A DNA stretch of 46,869 nt from an uncultured Mycobacterium sp. (GTDB taxonomy: Bacteria; Actinomycetota; Actinomycetes; Mycobacteriales; Mycobacteriaceae), in assembly GCA_900078375.1 (NCBI GenBank), contig FLQS01000044.1:1-46869 (forward strand), written 5' to 3'. The position numbers and the translations under genes are program-made. The notes below the pieces were generated by a model, which worked only from the letters and a program-made list of their open reading frames with translations, was not told the origin of the DNA and made no database searches. How positions within the stretch are numbered: position 1 is the first letter of the stretch; each line of letters begins with the position of its first letter. Of the stretch, positions 33,302 to 41,232 are shown in pieces.

Positions 33302-34630
33302 CTACGTCACCACCGGGCGGCCCAGCGCGTAAACGTTCCAACCCGCGGCCGCCCAGCGTTCGGCGTCGAGGCAATTGCGGCCGTCCACAATGACTCTGGC
33401 CCGAACGTGCTGTGCCAGTTCGTCCGGGTCGAGGTCGACGAACTCCTGCCATTCGGTGAGCACCAGGACCGCATCGGCGCGGTCGCACGCCTCAAGCGCC
33501 GATGTCGAGTAGTTCAGTGTCGGGAACAGACGCTGCGAATTCTCCATCGCCTTCGGGTCGTACACATTCACAGTGGCGCCGTTGAGCTGCAGCAGCCCGG
33601 CGACGTTGAGCGCCGGGGAATCCCGCACATCGTCGGACTCGGGCTTGAACGCCGCACCGAGCACCGCGATGGTGGCTCCCAGCAGCGAGCCACCGCAGGC
33701 GGTGGTGGCCAATTCGACCATCCGGGTGCGACGGCGCATGTTGATGCTGTCCACCTCACGCAGGAAGGTCAGCGCGTGGTTGGCGCCCAGCTCACCGGCA
33801 CGGGCCATGAACGCGCGAATGTCCTTCGGCAAGCAACCACCGCCGAAACCCAATCCCGCGTTGAGGAATCGGCGCCCGATGCGCGGGTCGTGACCCAGTG
33901 CGTCGGCCAGCACACGAACGTCAGCCCCGGCGGCCTCACACACCTCGGAGATGGCGTTGATGAACGAGATCTTGGTGGCCAGAAAGGCGTTGGCCGACAC
34001 CTTGACCAGCTCAGCAGTCTGTAGGTCGGTCAGCAGGAAAGGGACGTTCTCGGCGAGAAGCGGCGCGTACATCTCCCGCAGCACCGCTTCGGCGCGCGTC
34101 GAATCAGGCTGTACGCCAACGACGATGCGGTCCGGGTGCAGGGTGTCCTGCACCGCGAAGCCCTCGCGCAGGAACTCCGGATTCCAGGCGATTTCGACAT
34201 CTACACCGTCGCGGGCCAGCATCTGCGCGCGCCGGCTCAGTTCGGCGGCGGTACCCACGGGAACCGTTGACTTGCCGACGATCACGGCGGATCGAGTCAG
34301 CCGGGGCACCAGCTCGTCGATGACGGCGTAGACATGGCGCATATCTGCGCCGTATTCGCCCTTTTTCTGCGGGGTTCCCACGCCGAGGAAATGCACATCG
34401 GCGAAGTCGGCCGCCGCGTCGTAGTCCGTGGTGAACTGCAGGCGACCGGTAGAGAGATTGTCCTGCAACATCTTTGCCAGTCCCGGTTCGTAAAACGGGA
34501 TGTCGCCGGATGACAGTTTGGCGATCTTGCCAGGATCGATGTCGATCCCGACGACGTCATGACCCAGTTCGGCCATACCCGCGGCGTGAGTTGCTCCTAG
34601 ATAACCGGTGCCAAAGACTGTGCATCGCAT
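33302..34630 (-). CDS. udgA: UDP-glucose 6-dehydrogenase
   Basis: The 442-residue enzyme oxidises UDP-glucose twice with NAD to UDP-glucuronate, a precursor of envelope sugars. It shows the Rossmann motif GTGYLG (7-12), VGKSTVPVGT, WNPEFLREG, the KVSANAFLATKISFINA helix and the catalytic cysteine C266 in GFGGGCLPKD. The final nucleotide-binding domain contains AAFKPESDDVRDSP. Length equals the family norm and matches M. tuberculosis UdgA (Rv0322). ATG 34630 follows AGAGGG, and translation begins MRCTVFGTGYLG; an upstream in-frame ATG would add 11 unrelated residues. Confidence 0.93.
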   Translation of the reverse strand: MRCTVFGTGYLGATHAAGMAELGHDVVGIDIDPGKIAKLSSGDIPFYEPGLAKMLQDNLSTGRLQFTTDYDAAADFADVHFLGVGTPQKKGEYGADMRHVYAVIDELVPRLTRSAVIVGKSTVPVGTAAELSRRAQMLARDGVDVEIAWNPEFLREGFAVQDTLHPDRIVVGVQPDSTRAEAVLREMYAPLLAENVPFLLTDLQTAELVKVSANAFLATKISFINAISEVCEAAGADVRVLADALGHDPRIGRRFLNAGLGFGGGCLPKDIRAFMARAGELGANHALTFLREVDSINMRRRTRMVELATTACGGSLLGATIAVLGAAFKPESDDVRDSPALNVAGLLQLNGATVNVYDPKAMENSQRLFPTLNYSTSALEACDRADAVLVLTEWQEFVDLDPDELAQHVRARVIVDGRNCLDAERWAAAGWNVYALGRPVVT

Positions 34631-34713
34631 ACTGCCCTCTATAGGCAGCCCCAATGATGTCACCGCATCGCGACACTGAGCGCGAGGCTAACGTCCGGTG
34701 AACTCGGGCCCGG

Positions 34714-36456
34714 TCAGTGTCCGAAGCTCGGGAACGGCCACAACGGGCTCTGCGAACCCCGGCCAGAGCTGCCGGATCCACCCGACCGGGAACTGCCGTC
34801 AGACCCTGAACTCGAGCTCGACCCGCCCGATCCGCTGCCACCAGATCCGTAACCACCGCCGGAACCCGAGCCATAGCCGCCCGATCCGGCGGCCGCGCTG
34901 GGAGCACTCGGCGCCTCGGTGATCACCGGTGAGGAGGGAGACGACGGATAGGACGGCTGCGAGGGCTCCTGCGACGGCTGCGACGGAGACGACGGCTGCG
35001 ACGGCGAGGAGGGGTACGACGGCTCCTGCGACGGCGGCGACGACGGATAGCTCGGCGACGACGGGTACGACGGGTAGTGCGGAGCCCGCGGCGGCCGCAG
35101 GAACGGCGGTAACAGCGGCGGCAGGACGATCACCGGCGGCGCGATGATCGGGGCCGGAATGATCGGCGCGATCGGGGCAGGTGCGGGTGCCGGGGCCTCC
35201 GGAGCCGGGGCGGGCGCCTCGGGGGCCGGGGCGGGGGCCGCGGGCGCAGGCGCGGGGGCCTGCGGCGCCGGGGTCACGTAGACCGTCCGCGGTGCCTGCT
35301 GCACGACCGGGACAGGCTCCGGGATGGTGTCGGGCACTGACGGCGGCGACGGCGGTGGCTGCGCCGCTTCGGGAGCGACGGCCGCCGGTGTCTGACTGCT
35401 CGGCACGATCACGGCCTCGGCCGGGTTGGGCCGCTGATTGACGGTCGGCCGGATGCTGACGGCCAGAGAGATCACCAGGGCCACGACGCCGATCACGAAG
35501 ATCGACGCCAGCGCGCTGCCGACCAGCAGGAACGGCTTGCGCTCCGGCTCGTCCACAGTGAAGTCCGGGTCGGCGGGGATCGCGTCGTAGCCGAGGTCGC
35601 CGTCCAGCTCATCGAGCACTTCGCTGTAGCCGAGCGGGGCCATGTAGCCGGCGGCGGCCATCTGGGTGCCGGCTTCCGACATGCCGACTGCCGACATCTC
35701 CGTCTCGGCACCGGCGGGGTAGGCCTTACCGGCGGTCGTGCCGTCGGGATCCTGGGCGTAGCCCAAGCCGACGGTCGAGGCTTCATACCGAGGTGCGGCG
35801 GCCGACGCGAGCGCGGCGCCGCGCGCCAGGGCCAGTTCGGCTTCCTCGGGAGCGTGCACGGGCAGTGTGGTGCCCAGGGCAAGCTGCGATTTCACGGCGG
35901 AGACGTCGACGCCGGCGCCGAGGACGAACAGGCCCTGCGGTGGCTGGTCCAGGCCTTCCAGGCCGGCGATCATGCGCTGCAGTTCGGCGATCGCGTCCTG
36001 GGCGTGCAGGCTCTCGGTCTGCACTTTGACGATCGCTCCGGTGGCGGTCTCGACGACCGCCACGGTCGCGGTGTCGCGATCGAGCAACATCAGTGCCGTG
36101 CGGTCATAGTCGACGGCCTGCCCAACGGCCTGGGCCAGCGCGCCCGCGGCATGCAGTTCAGACACCAGGACGACGTCGTCGATCTTGCGCGCCTTGAGCG
36201 CGTCACGCAGTCGCGCCGCCGCGGCGTGGTCGGTCCAGGTGACACCGGTGGACACCAGTCGGTGGCCGCCTTCGGTGGCGCTCTCGCGGGTACCGAGGAT
36301 CGCCGCGACGACTTGTTCGGCCGCGGTTGCTGCACCTTCGCCGGTCTCGATGTCGAAGGTGTCTGTGTCGACGGTGACGCCGTCCGCTTTCTCGCCTTCG
36401 ACCAGCACCATACGGACCGTCGTTGGTGTCATGGACACACCGAGTGCGATGTCCAC
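34714..36456 (-). CDS. actin-like/DUF7159-type membrane protein with Pro/Ser-rich tail
   Basis: The 580-residue product starts at GTG 36456 with GGAGGGG just upstream and begins VDIALGVSMTPTTVRMVLVEG, like phosphate-1 of an actin/Hsp70-type fold. TALMLLDRDTATVAVVETATG resembles a phosphate-2 hairpin, and LFVLGAGVDVSAVKSQL an adenosine motif. A linker is followed by one membrane helix (about 270-295, FLLVGSALASIFVIGVVAL) and an exported tail of about 280 residues in Pro/Ala, then Pro/Ser/Tyr, then Gly/Ser-rich blocks. It resembles mycobacterial DUF7159 proteins such as Rv0312. The architecture parallels the Hsp70-like protein at 20582, but there is no PWYR motif. Function unknown. Confidence 0.72.
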   Translation of the reverse strand: MDIALGVSMTPTTVRMVLVEGEKADGVTVDTDTFDIETGEGAATAAEQVVAAILGTRESATEGGHRLVSTGVTWTDHAAAARLRDALKARKIDDVVLVSELHAAGALAQAVGQAVDYDRTALMLLDRDTATVAVVETATGAIVKVQTESLHAQDAIAELQRMIAGLEGLDQPPQGLFVLGAGVDVSAVKSQLALGTTLPVHAPEEAELALARGAALASAAAPRYEASTVGLGYAQDPDGTTAGKAYPAGAETEMSAVGMSEAGTQMAAAGYMAPLGYSEVLDELDGDLGYDAIPADPDFTVDEPERKPFLLVGSALASIFVIGVVALVISLAVSIRPTVNQRPNPAEAVIVPSSQTPAAVAPEAAQPPPSPPSVPDTIPEPVPVVQQAPRTVYVTPAPQAPAPAPAAPAPAPEAPAPAPEAPAPAPAPIAPIIPAPIIAPPVIVLPPLLPPFLRPPRAPHYPSYPSSPSYPSSPPSQEPSYPSSPSQPSSPSQPSQEPSQPSYPSSPSSPVITEAPSAPSAAAGSGGYGSGSGGGYGSGGSGSGGSSSSSGSDGSSRSGGSGSSGRGSQSPLWPFPSFGH

Positions 36457-36611
36457 TACCCCTCCAAGGTTGTTTGCTGGGTCCCCCGACCCGCTGCTGT
36501 GCTCCACCCTGCTAGAGCCGCCCGACTAGAAAGTTCATCGCCGCTGGTGGCGGCTCCGTTACAGCCGAACGGGTTAGCTGATGGCTGACAGCTGACCCTG
36601 GAGTTTCGAGG

Positions 36612-37193
36612 TTACTCGCCGGGCTTGGACTGGATGAAGTTCTGATACGAACGCGACGGAGTGGGCCCGCGTTGGCCCTGGTATTTCGAGCCGACGCTGG
36701 CGCTGCCGTACGGGTTTTCGGCGGGGCTGGTCAGCCGCACCAGGCACAGCTGGCCGATCTTCATGCCCGGCCACAGCGTGATCGGCAGGTTGGCGACATT
36801 CGACAGTTCCAGCGTGATGTGGCCGGAGAAGCCGGGGTCGATGAAGCCCGCGGTGGAGTGCGTCAGCAGGCCCAGCCGCCCCAGTGACGACTTGCCTTCC
36901 AGCCGGCCGGCGAGGTCGTCGGGCAGGGTGCAACACTCCAGTGTCGAGCCGAGGACGAACTCGCCGGGGTGCAACACGAACGGCTCGCCGGCCTCGGGCT
37001 GGACCAGGCTGGTCAGCTCGTCCTGCTGCTTGGCGGGGTCGATGTGGGTGTAGCGGGTGTTGTTGAAGACCCGGAACAGGCTGTCCAGCCGGACGTCGAC
37101 GCTCGACGGCTGCACCAGCGTGTCGTCGAAGGGGTCGATGCCCAGGCGTCCATCGGCGATGGCGGCGCGGAGGTCACGATCGGAGAGCAGCAC
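36612..37193 (-). CDS. dcd: dCTP deaminase (dUMP-forming type)
   Basis: The 193-residue trimeric enzyme deaminates dCTP; mycobacterial members also cleave the product, giving dUMP directly. The family signature runs MLLSDRDLRAAI, QPSSVDVRLD, the core GKSSLGRLGLLTHST and AGFIDPGFSGHITLEL, and the C-terminal SKYQGQRGPTPSRSYQNF lid. Length matches Rv0321 (190 residues). It starts 20 nt before the stop of the glucanase-type gene on the same strand and is followed by a 155-bp gap before the actin-like membrane protein gene. It supplies dUMP for thymidylate synthesis. Confidence 0.95.
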   Translation of the reverse strand: MLLSDRDLRAAIADGRLGIDPFDDTLVQPSSVDVRLDSLFRVFNNTRYTHIDPAKQQDELTSLVQPEAGEPFVLHPGEFVLGSTLECCTLPDDLAGRLEGKSSLGRLGLLTHSTAGFIDPGFSGHITLELSNVANLPITLWPGMKIGQLCLVRLTSPAENPYGSASVGSKYQGQRGPTPSRSYQNFIQSKPGE

Positions 37194-37213
37194 GCGACGA
37201 GCGTACTGGCGGA

Positions 37214-39031
37214 TCAGTTGATCGTGATGATGACGTCGTCCGGCGGCAGCGAATTGTTGAGGATGAGCACCGAACTCTGGCTATTCACGTCGTCATAGGG
37301 GAAGCCGTAGTTCTTCCCGTCCAGGCCGAGCTGATGGAAGACCTGTGCGTATGAGTTGTATTTCGTGTCGGCGGGGTAATACGCCGCGACATTGCCCCAC
37401 TGGTCCGGTGAGGCGGCGACCCCGCGATTGAAGGCGGCGTCGAGCTGAGCGAGAAAGGCTCCCTGCTCGTGGGTGCCGACGAACGGTCCGTCACCGGCGA
37501 AGACCTGCGCTGTCGTCGGCTTGTCCATCACGTAGTTTCCCGAGACCCCGGCGGGGTTGAGCGCGGTCACGGTATAGGCGAATTGGTTGTTGGCGTTGAC
37601 CTGGCCGGTGACGGTGTAAGTGCCGGGGGAAGTGAACGTGAACGTCTCGGCCTTGTACTTCGTCCAGAAGTCGTCGACCGGTTCGTCGAGGTAGTGCGCC
37701 AGTCCCCCGGGCTGCACCGAACGCGGCGACGCGATGCGCAGCGGATTGCCCTGGCCGTCGTTGATGACGAGCTGCTGGAATTCCGCGGGCACCGAGTTCT
37801 GGTAGGTGGTGAACACCTGGTTCCGGCTGACAGCGGTGCCGCGAGTGCCGGAGAAGCCGCCCTGCGTGAGGGTGAAGCTCAACGGCAGCCCGAACTGGTC
37901 CACCTGAGTGGTGTTGCCGCCGAAGGGCACACCGCCGTACTGGAAGGTGAACTCGAACCAGTCGTAGACGGTGCCAAAGTTGGGATTAGTGACGCCGACA
38001 GGGTCGGGCACCGTCCAGCCGGTGTTGTCCGGGCTGATGGCGATGTACAGCGGCTGGCCGACCGAGACGTAGATCCTGGCGCCCTGCAGGTCCGGTGGCA
38101 TCCGTAGATCGCCGGCCTGACCGAGCGTGTACGACATGTTGGCGTAGTTGACCCCGTCCTTGACCAGGTGGCCCGGGGCGTTGGCGTCGTCGTGGTTGAT
38201 CGCATGCGTTGCGCCGTTCTGGTCCACCCAGGCCCAGTGGTCTTTGGAGGTCTGGCCGAGGACGGTGACAAAGAGCTGACCGCTGCTGTACGGCGAGTTG
38301 TTGACGAAGTCGACCGGGAACGTCCCTGCACTGTAGGGCTCGACGGTGACGGTGACCGTACCCGTCGCGGTGTGACCGCTGGAGCCGAGCAAGCCGAACG
38401 TCAACAGGTTCACCAGGCCGGACAGGCCGTGGATGTGCGGTCCGCTCCAGAAGTCCGAGGTGGTGACCTGAAAGGTATCGGTGTAGGGAGCGCTGCCGTC
38501 CCAGCTGCTCGGCGGGGTGTAGGTCGCCTGGGCGCCGGATATCTTCAGGGTGCCGCCGTTGGTGCCATTGCCGTGGACGGCGTAGGTGAGTCGGCGCCCG
38601 TCGGTGTCAACGCCGCCCAGCGGGAACGGATCACTGGTTTCGCCGGGGTCGAGTGCTTCCGATCTGGTCTGCGGCGGGAAGGTCGGGGTCGCGGCTTCGA
38701 AAGTGCGTTGGTACCAATTGCGTTGCGCCGCTTGCACGGAACTGCGCAGATCGACGATAGGCACCCGCCTTGCCGGAGGAACCGGAGTGACACGGCTTCG
38801 CGGCGTAGTCGACGTGGCCCGTCCGGTGGCGCGGGCGCTCGAAGCCGTTGCGTGCACGCGTGACGACGACGATTTACCAGCGGCATCGGAGGACGAGGTT
38901 TCGGCATGGCCGGTCGCGGGGTTGGCGAGCAGTGCCGCACCGATGCCGATAGCCACAGCGGCTGCTCCGAGCCAACCAACGTGCGCGACGTGCTTCATCA
39001 GGTTCCGTTCGACGTAGCCGAATGCGGTCAT
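37214..39031 (-). CDS. secreted GH64-type beta-1,3-glucanase-like protein
   Basis: From ATG 39031 the product is 605 residues. It has a signal peptide (hydrophobic VGWLGAAAVAIGIGAALLA, GHA cleavage near 43) and a Ser/Thr/Arg linker (44-100). An Ig/cadherin-like beta domain (about 133-231, VDTDGRRLTYAVHGNG, PYTDTFQVTTSD) precedes a GH64/thaumatin-like domain (about 237-605). That domain has PVDFVNNSPYSSGQLFV, YDWFEFTF...TQVDQFGLPL and a C-terminal FPYDDVNSQSS region as in laminaripentaose-producing glucanases. The substrate could be beta-1,3-glucan of fungi or plants. Other possible starts are 39058 and 38998 (the latter with GGAA). The open frame runs antisense through the tRNA, so starts beyond 39100 are excluded. 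Confidence 0.75.
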   Translation of the reverse strand: MTAFGYVERNLMKHVAHVGWLGAAAVAIGIGAALLANPATGHAETSSSDAAGKSSSSRVHATASSARATGRATSTTPRSRVTPVPPARRVPIVDLRSSVQAAQRNWYQRTFEAATPTFPPQTRSEALDPGETSDPFPLGGVDTDGRRLTYAVHGNGTNGGTLKISGAQATYTPPSSWDGSAPYTDTFQVTTSDFWSGPHIHGLSGLVNLLTFGLLGSSGHTATGTVTVTVEPYSAGTFPVDFVNNSPYSSGQLFVTVLGQTSKDHWAWVDQNGATHAINHDDANAPGHLVKDGVNYANMSYTLGQAGDLRMPPDLQGARIYVSVGQPLYIAISPDNTGWTVPDPVGVTNPNFGTVYDWFEFTFQYGGVPFGGNTTQVDQFGLPLSFTLTQGGFSGTRGTAVSRNQVFTTYQNSVPAEFQQLVINDGQGNPLRIASPRSVQPGGLAHYLDEPVDDFWTKYKAETFTFTSPGTYTVTGQVNANNQFAYTVTALNPAGVSGNYVMDKPTTAQVFAGDGPFVGTHEQGAFLAQLDAAFNRGVAASPDQWGNVAAYYPADTKYNSYAQVFHQLGLDGKNYGFPYDDVNSQSSVLILNNSLPPDDVIITIN

Positions 39032-39103
39032 GCTATGCCGGTAGCTAACGTTGTCCATGCATTTCGCACAGGCGTTGTCGGCAGTGCTAACCTCTGTGCC
39101 ACC

Positions 39104-39177
39104 GCCGATGTAGTTCAATGGCAGAACATCAGCTTCCCAAGCTGAATACGCGGGTTCGATTCCCGTCATCGGCTCCA
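39104..39177 (+). tRNA. tRNA-Gly (anticodon CCC)
   Basis: A 74-nt cloverleaf has the acceptor stem GCCGATG/CATCGGC (7 bp) and the D-arm region TAGTTCAATGGCAGAAC. The anticodon stem TCAGC/GCTGA encloses loop TTCCCAA, giving CCC. The T-arm GCGGG-TTCGATT-CCCGT and an encoded CCA at 39175-39177 complete it. It reads GGG codons. The 3' end borders the integrase gene region and is inferred to be the attachment site used by the integrated element to the right. Confidence 0.93.
39130..39177 (+). other. inferred attL core within tRNA-Gly 3' half
   Basis: Tyrosine-integrase elements commonly integrate into tRNA genes and restore the 3' half with their own copy. The integrase gene ends 84 bp to the right and reads toward the tRNA, so the crossover should lie in the anticodon-to-acceptor part. 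The second copy (attR) would lie beyond the right end of the window, so the core length is not defined here. GATTTGC-CA-GCAAATC (39204-39219) is a nearby inverted repeat that may be an integrase arm or core-flanking site. Confidence 0.5.
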
Positions 39178-39260
39178 AAGGTGCAGGTCAGAGCATAGAT
39201 CAAGATTTGCCAGCAAATCCGCATCTGCAGAATCCCGTACTTTCCCCGTACATTCGATCC

Positions 39261-40430
39261 TCAAATCCGATTGCTGGCCCATTTGTCCAGTACAGCGCGG
39301 GTATCCGGCCCCGACGTCACTCGCTGCACGTAGTGCCCCTCGGTGGTCGCGAGCTGGGCGTGTCCGAGCTGGTGCTGTGCGGCCTCGACGCCGAGCCCGT
39401 CCCTAACGACCGTTCCAGTGGTGCGCCGGAAGCTGTGCGGGGTCACCCACTTCAGGTGCTCGTGGTCGGCAAGCGCTTCCCGCAGCGACGAGCGGATGTT
39501 CGACAGGCTCACCAGGCCGCCGTCCCGGTTCTTCAGCACCGTTCCGTCCGGCCCGGTCACCCCGTACAGCTCGGTAAGCACCTTCACTCCGAACGCGGGC
39601 AGCGTGACTGTGTGGGCTGGCGCACCACCCTTGCGCTCGTCCTGGCGGTGCAGCGGCTTGCCGGTCACTCTCCCGCTGTCTACGACCGTCCCGTTGACCG
39701 TGACGGCAGGTACGTCGGCGAGGAGGTCGACATCTGCCCATTGAATCGCCAGCACCTCACCGGGACGCACTCCGGTGGCCGCGAGTAGTTCGACGAACGC
39801 GGCCAGCATCCGGCCCCGGCGTGGTCCCGGGCCTTTGTGCTCGCAGAAGATCTTGACGGCCTGGCGCAACTGCTCGAATTCCATTGCCGTGAGCGCCCGT
39901 GCAGGCTTGCGCTCCGTCTTGGCGGTCTTGGTCTCTCGCATCGGGTTGTGCTTCACGACGTCGAACCGGGCGGCCAGACCGTACATACCCACCAAGATGA
40001 TCCGCATGTAGATCGCCGCCGACGATGGCAACGCTTTCAGGTGAGCGTCGGCGCGGCTGGTCGTCAACTCACCGATGCGCAACGAGCCGAGCTGCTGCTC
40101 ACCGTGCAGCCGCCACGTATCCCGGTACAGGGTCGCGGTACGCTCCCCGATCCGATCCTCCACAATCTTCGCTGGTAGCCACACCTCGAATAGCTCGGAA
40201 AGTGTTGTGCGACGGTTAATCACTCCGGTCGGTTCACCGGCCTGGAGCTCGGCGGCGATCCGGCGCTTCAGCTCACGGCGGGCATCCTCTTCAGATTTGC
40301 GCGACGACGCTTCACGCTCGCGCAGTTTCCCGCTGTGCAGCCGTACATACGTTGTGGCGTAGAAGATTTCACCGCGCCGAGTGTCGGTGATCTTGCCATG
40401 CTCGCCCGGGGCGAGGCGCTGCCTAGGCAT
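39261..40430 (-). CDS. int: tyrosine-recombinase integrase
   Basis: The 389-residue protein integrates and excises the element. It has an N-terminal arm-binding part (1-75), a core-binding SAM-like domain (about 76-165) and a catalytic domain with R222 (TGVRPGE), H332-x-x-R335 (HSFRR), H357 (LGH) and nucleophile Y367 (GHYVQR). All expected catalytic residues are present, so it should be active. The ATG at 40430 overlaps the last 8 bases of the repressor gene on the same strand, so the two are translationally linked. A start four codons earlier (40442) is possible. It reads toward the tRNA-Gly attachment site. Confidence 0.93.
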   Translation of the reverse strand: MPRQRLAPGEHGKITDTRRGEIFYATTYVRLHSGKLREREASSRKSEEDARRELKRRIAAELQAGEPTGVINRRTTLSELFEVWLPAKIVEDRIGERTATLYRDTWRLHGEQQLGSLRIGELTTSRADAHLKALPSSAAIYMRIILVGMYGLAARFDVVKHNPMRETKTAKTERKPARALTAMEFEQLRQAVKIFCEHKGPGPRRGRMLAAFVELLAATGVRPGEVLAIQWADVDLLADVPAVTVNGTVVDSGRVTGKPLHRQDERKGGAPAHTVTLPAFGVKVLTELYGVTGPDGTVLKNRDGGLVSLSNIRSSLREALADHEHLKWVTPHSFRRTTGTVVRDGLGVEAAQHQLGHAQLATTEGHYVQRVTSGPDTRAVLDKWASNRI

Positions 40431-40947
40431 CGGCAATCCCAAGTTGCTGCCGTAGACGCTGAGCCTCTTTCAAGATCTGGGCCTGAAGCTTTGCGTCGGC
40501 TCCCCCATACCACACCGTGGACTCAAGGTCGCTGAGTCGTCGCCACGCGTTGAGTTCGGTGACTGAGTCAGCCCACCGACGAAGCTCGTCGTATGGCCCC
40601 TCCGGGATTGCCGAAAACCATTGCGCTGCCATAAATTGCGTGTGGTTCTCCCCAGGGAAAAGCTCAACCTCTTCATCGTACGGCCCGGGGTAAACCAGGC
40701 TGACTGGTGATGTATTTAGTGCCGCCGCAAGGACAACAAGTTCGGCGAGGTCGAGTTTACCGGCGCGCGAGTTGCTTTCGATCTTGGAAATTGCGACCCG
40801 GCTGATCGGATAGTTCAACTCACTGCACCGCTTCGAAAGTTCGATGGCGGTCCAGCCGCGGCTTTTCCGGGCGTCCTGGACCGCCCGCCCGACTCTCCTG
40901 GACAGTTCCGTCTGCCATCGTTTGGCGTTCTCGTCAATGTTCGGCAT
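40423..40947 (-). CDS. XRE-type HTH repressor of the element
   Basis: The 174-residue protein has an N-terminal Cro/CI-type helix-turn-helix domain (about residues 12-75: ARKSRGWTAIELSKRCSEL, then ISRVAISKIESNSRAGKLDLAELVVLAAALN). A C-terminal region carries PGPYDEEVELFPGE and helical EAQRLRQQLG but no LexA-type Ser-Lys protease signature. This is the form seen in mycobacterial prophage immunity repressors and satellite regulators. It starts 117 bp from the divergent excisionase gene, whose control region contains GAGCAT repeats, and its end overlaps integrase by 8 bp. It is likely to keep the rightward operon silent. Confidence 0.8.
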   Translation of the reverse strand: MPNIDENAKRWQTELSRRVGRAVQDARKSRGWTAIELSKRCSELNYPISRVAISKIESNSRAGKLDLAELVVLAAALNTSPVSLVYPGPYDEEVELFPGENHTQFMAAQWFSAIPEGPYDELRRWADSVTELNAWRRLSDLESTVWYGGADAKLQAQILKEAQRLRQQLGIADA

Positions 40948-40980
40948 TGCGACATTGTTGCACAGATGCGCTTGCGTTCA

Positions 40981-41044
40981 GGAGCATCCGTTGTATGCTC
41001 TGCTATGACACCTGCAACTGTGTATGTGTCGCATTACAGAGCAT
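40981..41044. promoter_or_regulatory. divergent repressor/xis operator region with GAGCAT boxes
   Basis: GAGCAT-type boxes occur at 40982-40987 and 41039-41044 on the plus strand and at 40995-41000 as ATGCTC. The longest pair is ATGCTCTG (40995-41002) with CAGAGCAT (41037-41044). TGCGACA (40948-40954) and TGTCGCA (41027-41033) form a second inverted pair. These are candidate operators for the adjacent HTH repressor between the divergent repressor and excisionase genes. Confidence 0.5.
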
Positions 41045-41064
41045 CATGAGAGGAGGTTCCCGAA

Positions 41065-41232
41065 TTGAACGATTGGAAGGCGACGGCAGACAAGCTAGGC
41101 GGCGTCGGTCGGTCCACGGTGTTCGGACTGTGGGCGTCTGGCGAGTTGCCCTCGGTGCGGATCGGCAAACGACGGTTCAGCACCGACCGCCAAATCGAGG
41201 ACTACATCAGCCGACTTGAAGGCGCAGCGTGA
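41065..41232 (+). CDS. excisionase-like HTH protein (55 aa)
   Basis: The gene starts with TTG at 41065, eight bases after AGGAGG (41051-41056), and ends with TGA at 41230-41232. The 55-residue product begins NDWKATADKLGGVGRSTVFG, continues LPSVRIGKRRFSTDRQIEDYI, and fits a small winged-helix excisionase/AlpA-type DNA-binding protein. Such proteins bend DNA near the attachment site to direct integrase toward excision, or activate element promoters. It is the first gene of the rightward operon and overlaps the next start by 4 nt. Its small size and TTG start make it easy to overlook. Confidence 0.75.
   Translation: MNDWKATADKLGGVGRSTVFGLWASGELPSVRIGKRRFSTDRQIEDYISRLEGAA

Noticed and set aside
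40423..40947. Integration-dependent immunity, with the repressor truncated by integration
   Set aside because: In such phages attP lies within the repressor gene. Here the repressor is intact inside the element and the attachment site lies beyond the integrase end at the tRNA.
40947..41219. 90-codon frame in the repressor/excisionase divergent region
   Set aside because: The first part is Cys-rich nonsense across operator sequence and it lacks a Shine-Dalgarno. The TTG-started HTH gene in another frame explains the DNA better.
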